A DNA stretch of 64,000 nucleotides, taken from positions 9,172,150 through 9,236,149 of the forward strand of contig BSYO01000008.1 of assembly GCA_033239525.1 (NCBI GenBank). Direction: 5' to 3'. Made by a program: the position numbers and the translations under genes. This document shows, piece by piece, positions 59,909 to 64,000 of this stretch. The notes under the pieces are model-generated. The model made no database searches and was not told where the DNA came from. It saw only the letters and a list, made by a program, of their open reading frames with translations. How positions within the stretch are numbered: the first letter of the stretch is position 1; each line of letters begins with the position of its first letter. This DNA is from Nepenthes gracilis. Taxonomy: Eukaryota > Streptophyta > Magnoliopsida > Caryophyllales > Nepenthaceae.

Positions 59909-59995
59909 GGGTTCCTTTTCCTCGATGGAAGAGCAGAGGGGGAAGGGGCTGTAGCAGGAGACGAGTCGCGTGAAAATAGGTCAGGCTTTGGGGAG

Positions 59996-60003
59996 TATAT
60001 ATA
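59996..60003 (-). promoter_or_regulatory. TATA box of the 59.6-kb gene
   Basis: TATATATA on the minus strand lies about 88-95 bp upstream of the ATG, in the context CCTATATATACTCC. The distance fits a short 5' UTR. Confidence 0.75.
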
Positions 60004-60031
60004 GGACGGGTCACGTACGACTGGGCGCCGG

Positions 60032-60099
60032 AGTCAAAGAAAGAGAGGGCTGAGCTGCCTACACACCTGTCATATGGCTTCGGTTGATTGGGCGGTCAA
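60032..60099 (-). promoter_or_regulatory. Two W-box motifs upstream of the 59.6-kb gene
   Basis: On the minus strand TTGACT is at 60037-60032 and TTGACC at 60099-60094, 30 to 100 bp upstream of the TATA box. W-boxes bind WRKY factors, which would fit stress-induced expression. An ACGT core (60013-60016) lies between them and the TATA box. Confidence 0.5.
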
Positions 60100-60104
60100 A
60101 AAAC

Positions 60105-61400
60105 CGACCTAATTAAGGTGGATAGTTACTTTGGTGAGTATTTTTATTTATTATATCTTCATACGTATTTATCTTTTAAATATTATACATAATAAATATT
60201 TAAATAAAAATTAAAATAATAATATAATAATATTTTTTCAACTATAAATAATTATTGCATTTAACCTATTAATTTACTTTTACCAAGTATACAAAATTTG
60301 AACGATTTAAATCAGATTTAATGCTATTTTTATCCCATTTTTATATGAAGTAAGTTTTTGTTATATTCAGAATATGACAAGTAAAATCTCCTACTCAATA
60401 TAAAAATACGATAAAATTGTCATTTTTACTTGTCTTAGAATTTAAAAGCTGCTGGTAATATAGTCCATCAGATCAATACTAAAATTTTGAGAAGGTATTT
60501 AAATTATACCACCATGGGAGAACATTATAGATTTATTAATTATTAAGCACACATTAGAAATACTATATGGTTGGTATGCTATTTGATTTTACAATATTTT
60601 TGCCCTACAAGATGGCATTGTGTCTATAATATACTGAGACATGAACTCATTGTGTACTATATTTGCACTATTTTTTTCCTGGGGTAATATAAAGTGCATG
60701 TATTATAATTTTAATAATACTTTTATAAAAAACACTATATTATAAATAATCGACGTTATTGTTTAATATAGTCATTTTGTTTTTAATCCTTTTTCCAGTA
60801 CGGCTCTCAAGTTGAATAGAGGATTACAGTAGCTGAATTTAATGAGTCAAAGTGATTACAATGAACAACCCTATAATGTAGATTCATATAAATCATTTGT
60901 TTGATTTTTTCATCTTAAATAATGCCAGACTCGTTGTCTTCATTCCTTGCTCCAAAATCATGATCATTCAAGCAGTCGAAGCTGTACTTTGCGAGCCCAC
61001 TAGAAGCATGAATCATGATAACTTATGGCAGAGATTAGCATAATGGAAGTTTATTAACAATTTAATTTTCCTTTCTCTAGGAAATGACATAATTAGTTGG
61101 AGGGCATTACATGAACTTATTTTCCAATTAGCATGCTACAATTTGGTGCCGCTAGCTTCATTGTAAGCCATGGTTGATGCATTTTTTTAGCCTATTGGAC
61201 ACGTTACTAAGTTTAACAACATAATTAAATAATTAAAATTTAATTTGAAGTCGGGATGTGGTCCTACAAATATATATTTTTCGATATTCAAATTAGTAGT
61301 CTTTCTAAAAGAGCCTATTTGAACTTGGATCGTTTTTTGTGCTTGTCCGCCTCTCGTTTGGGGTCTGTGCTTTACATCTAAAGCGTAGAGAATCTGAGCC
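60105..61400. other. AT-rich DNA between the host gene and RE6
   Basis: I see no gene. Composition changes to higher GC near 61320, where RE6 sequence appears to start. Confidence 0.45.
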
Positions 61401-61824
61401 TAGCACGGCCCTACCAATGACACCATCCATCTACAGAGATGAAAGCCGTCCTGAAATCTATCATTCAGGGCCAGACTAACTTCTTTTGGATGGAGAAAAA
61501 TTCTCAACTTTTCTTTGAGTCGAGTACACTTGTTTCGAAGGGCGGATAATTATTGCTCAACATTTTGAAACTTGACCTCGAGTGAAGCGATTCGATCCAG
61601 AGTTAGAGTTCTATCATCTGAGAGCTCTTGGGATCTCACTAGAGACTCAGATAGCTCTCGATTGAGAAAAGCAGTCCGATCTCGACTCTGTTGAGCTTTG
61701 CAAATAGTAGCATCTACTTGGATCTCTATCTCCCTGAATACAGCAGGATTGGCATACGTTTGAGGCATGTGAGAGATATTAACATTTCACCAGTATAAAC
61801 CATCCGCCATCAGACGAATTAAAT

Positions 61825-61914
61825 CTTGTGATTGTCAAGTAAAACAAAATGGTTAGTTAGGAATGATGATAGTAGAGAACCTAATTGCAAAATGAAGAGA
61901 TCCACAAGTAGTAC
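61825..61914 (-). other. Candidate intron in RE6 antisense ORF
   Basis: On the minus strand SSSFIE ends at GAG|GTACTACTTG, and 90 bp later comes AATCACAAG|. The donor matches the GAG|GTA pattern of RE3 and RE4 at the same place in the protein. The frame after the acceptor needs a one-base shift to read LIRLMADGLYW, which I take as decay. Confidence 0.4.
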
Positions 61915-62948
61915 CTCAATGAAAGATGAACTCTCCTAGAATGATGGGCTGGGAGAAACCTCAAATCCAGATACAGATGTAGGCCTTTAGCACGTAAGGG
62001 ACAACGTATGGTGATAAAGGGGCACCTTAAAGCTAGGAAGAAAAGGAGAAACACCAGAAACCTCTAAAAACCCCAATGCCGAAGCCTCAGAACAAGACAC
62101 CTCCTCTACAGCCATGGCCTCCAGATTATTATCAATTAGTTTTTTAGCTGTCAGATCATTATTAATGCTCATCTCAATAAAATTGTAGGAGGCATTGAGA
62201 TAGAAATATTAGGTGACAAGCTATCCATAATTGGACCCAATACTTGGCCACAATTGAAGTGTTGATCAGCTCACTTAATCTGTCGGCCACAGGGTCATTT
62301 TTTCTTGCAGTAGAAGGATCTGAGGTCTCACTGTCCTCAACGAATCTGGTCGTCTCTTTAAAAATAGAACAAACAGGGGTAGAATGAACAGCGCCCGACC
62401 TCCACGATGACTTGCCAGCATGTTCCGCGATCATCACATCACATGCATCATCTATAATTTGCCAATAATTAGTCGAGGAAGAATAGGGAGGAACTACCTT
62501 GCCAATCGCCCTTTCAGGAGATTCTTAGATAAACAGCTCCTCGGGCTTCCTCTTGGGCCATCGAATTGGCATGGTGGTGATATCATTTCCTTCCATCTTG
62601 ACCTTCTATTAGATATTGATGAATGCCTTCCAAGTAAGCCAAGTACTTGTATAGCGCAGAGTGGCAGCGTTCTTTACGACGAGCTCAATCAGCGACTGAA
62701 CCATCAAATCTTCTCTTTCCAAGACATTCTCGGAATAGAAATTATTGACTTTGCCCCACTCAATGGAAAGGGTCCAATTGGAAGGAATCATCAAATAAAA
62801 GAATCAATTTTTCCAACACTTTATTGAATTTGGGTTCCTCTCACTTATTTTATACCTCTTGTGGGAGATGAAAGAAATCTAATTTTCATTCTAGTTGAAC
62901 TGAAAGATCACCTTCACGGCCCAAGCATCCATGAGAAGCTTTTTGTAA

Positions 62949-62979
62949 TGAATATATATATATATATATATATATATAA
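62949..62979. repeat. (TA)n microsatellite
   Basis: About 15 TA units interrupt the RE6 antisense ORF region between its N-terminal domain and the next recognised piece. Confidence 0.9.
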
Positions 62980-63279
62980 AGAGATAAAAAATTGAAGAGC
63001 GTTGGGGTGGAGGCATGCCACTCGAATCTCAAGTGCCTCCAAGATCTTATATTGTTCTTTCACAAAGGGAATATGAAGGTCATCCTTAAGATAGGTATCG
63101 TAAATGACAATGAACCCTAGCCGAGGAGTGCAGGCTTAATCTTTAGCCTCGAGCAATATGTATGGCATGCCATTGGGAATATTGTATTTCTCGTACATAG
63201 CGTCCATATCATTACAAGTAAGGACAAATTGAATCAAAACTGCCCCATGAGGAGTTGCTCAAGAAACCATGGAAGAAAG

Positions 63280-64000
63280 AAAAGGAAAGCAAGTTAGGTT
63301 AGAGTAATTCGAGAAAAATGATGAAGTGTAGAAACGGTAGGGGGCCAAACTTTAACTAGCCCAAACTTTGGCTCAAGAATGGCGTTGTTTATGGCTACTA
63401 GAGAGGTGCTTTCCCATAATGGTTGAGACACGTGCCCAGACCAGAGAGTGTTGTGGCACATCAATTTTGTTGAGCTAGTAATGATGGCCTGACGTTACTC
63501 CTCCTTGTACAGCGGGCAGATAGTTGGTGGCTCTAACATCCAGATCAGCGAATCTCTAGTGCAGCAAACGTTATGATGCTCTGACACATCACTTTTCAAG
63601 ATGGTAGATTGACAATATATGACCCTGATGTGCTCGAGATTGATTTGATTAATTTACAAATATTTAGTTGAGTGTTCAGAATAAATTATTATAAGTCAAA
63701 TTATCAAAAGATCGAGTTATCAGTTGTTCGAGTTGTTAGATTCTCATAAGTTACATAACAAAATATAACACTCAAACACTTCAACCATTCAAAGCACACA
63801 AGAATATTGAAACCATACAATAAAGACAAACAAAGTTTGAAAAGTTTCAATTGTTAATTCCTTTCACAATATACAAGTTTATAATAACAAAAGTACAACT
63901 TAGAAGGAAATGAATAATACATGGAGTGATAATCCGATTATAATAGTCTAACCAACCTTAGGATGGATACGAAAAGAAGAAAAACGTTCACCCTGGAAAT
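63280..64000. other. Sequence right of RE6 antisense ORF
   Basis: I recognise no gene. By analogy with RE3 it should be the aORF upstream region or the 3' LTR of RE6. No repeat partner is inside the window. Confidence 0.35.

Larger units (their letters stand above)
61550..63270 (-). pseudogene. RE6 antisense ORF (Transposase_28-like plus coiled coil)
   Basis: From ATG 63270 the frame (with two stops) reads MYEKYNIPNGMPYILLEAKD, then RLGFIVIYDTYLKDDLHIPF and LEALEIRVACLHPNALQF, aligning with the Transposase_28-like domains of RE3 and RE4. At 62794 a piece reads PSNWTLSIEWGKVNNF, equivalent to the DWGKVPDVH region of RE4. Frames 62437-62174 and 62172-61987 cover the linker (VSPSPSF and SSSFIE follow in another frame). 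A candidate intron (61914-61825) precedes a coiled coil at 61768-61550 (NRELSESLVRSQELSDDRT). It is older than the other two. Confidence 0.65.
61400..64000 (+). mobile_element. RE6: 3' part of another Tat-like element, running off the right edge
   Basis: The reason for the call is the antisense ORF (minus strand, 63270 to about 61550) of the same kind as in RE3 and RE4. If the layout is the same, gag-pol lay to the left on the plus strand and has been lost or never reached this place, and a 3' LTR should begin right of 63270. I could not recognise an LTR start or the GCATGGGGGGCTAG tract up to 64000. Element limits are therefore uncertain. Confidence 0.55.

Noticed and set aside
62420..62827. 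Plus-strand ORF of 135 codons
   Set aside because: It is the shadow of the RE6 antisense ORF, whose minus-strand frames carry the conserved motifs.
1..64000. tRNA, rRNA or organellar DNA
   Set aside because: Reading both strands by eye showed no rRNA core motifs, no tRNA-like B-box/acceptor arrangement and no recognisable chloroplast or mitochondrial genes; a tRNAscan run would be needed to be certain.

Overview
This window is plant nuclear DNA, most likely from a eudicot. The background is AT-rich and intergenic, there are no bacterial-style operons, and plant Ty3/gypsy LTR retrotransposons fill most of the space. I find one convincing host gene: a short intron-free gene at 59600-59908 on the minus strand, resembling the Arabidopsis At4g14450 family, with its own TATA box. 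Everything else that looks coding belongs to decayed or nested retroelements. I name these RE1 to RE6.

Layout. RE1 (1-9679, +) is a decayed Tekay/Del-like chromovirus whose 5' LTR begins left of the window. A 777-bp tandem duplication spans its pol/LTR boundary. RE2 (11885-16182, minus orientation) is a small element with ~0.4-kb LTRs and a perfect TATAT target duplication. It has no recognisable protease, RT or integrase. Instead it carries a gag-like leader ORF and pieces that resemble host genes: a CRCK-type receptor-like kinase and an RNF14-type RING protein. RE3 (17309-23479, +) and RE4 (24882-36502, minus) are GC-richer Tat-lineage elements that share a polypurine tract. RE4 keeps all its parts (gag, protease, RT, two RNase H regions, integrase) but is frameshifted. 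RE3 has lost pol and half of its 5' LTR. RE5 (41683-53701, +) is a second decayed Tekay-like element, and its 3' LTR is split by a 2.73-kb solo LTR (50845-53573) flanked by a perfect AATTC duplication. RE6 (about 61400 to beyond the right edge) is the 3' part of another Tat-like element.

The most interesting shared feature is the antisense ORF (aORF) of the Tat-like elements RE3, RE4 and RE6. It lies between pol and the 3' LTR on the strand opposite gag-pol. In all three the order is the same: an N-terminal domain of the 'putative gypsy type transposon' (Transposase_28) kind, a low-complexity linker, and a coiled coil. In all three a GAG|GTA..AG interruption of 76 to about 105 bp sits between linker and coiled coil and looks like a spliceosomal intron. 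In RE3 removing it joins two open frames in phase. RE3 and RE4 also have AATAAA signals after the aORF in aORF orientation. Because the element's genomic RNA is the opposite strand, such an intron would survive retrotransposition.

The rest is very AT-rich DNA at about 9.7-11.9, 16.2-17.3, 23.5-24.9, 36.5-41.7, 53.7-59.5 and 60.1-61.4 kb. It contains microsatellites, possible LTR remnants and one weak candidate first exon at 11.2 kb. I saw no rRNA, tRNA, CRISPR array or organellar insert. All domain calls come from reading translated motifs by eye; no database search was run.
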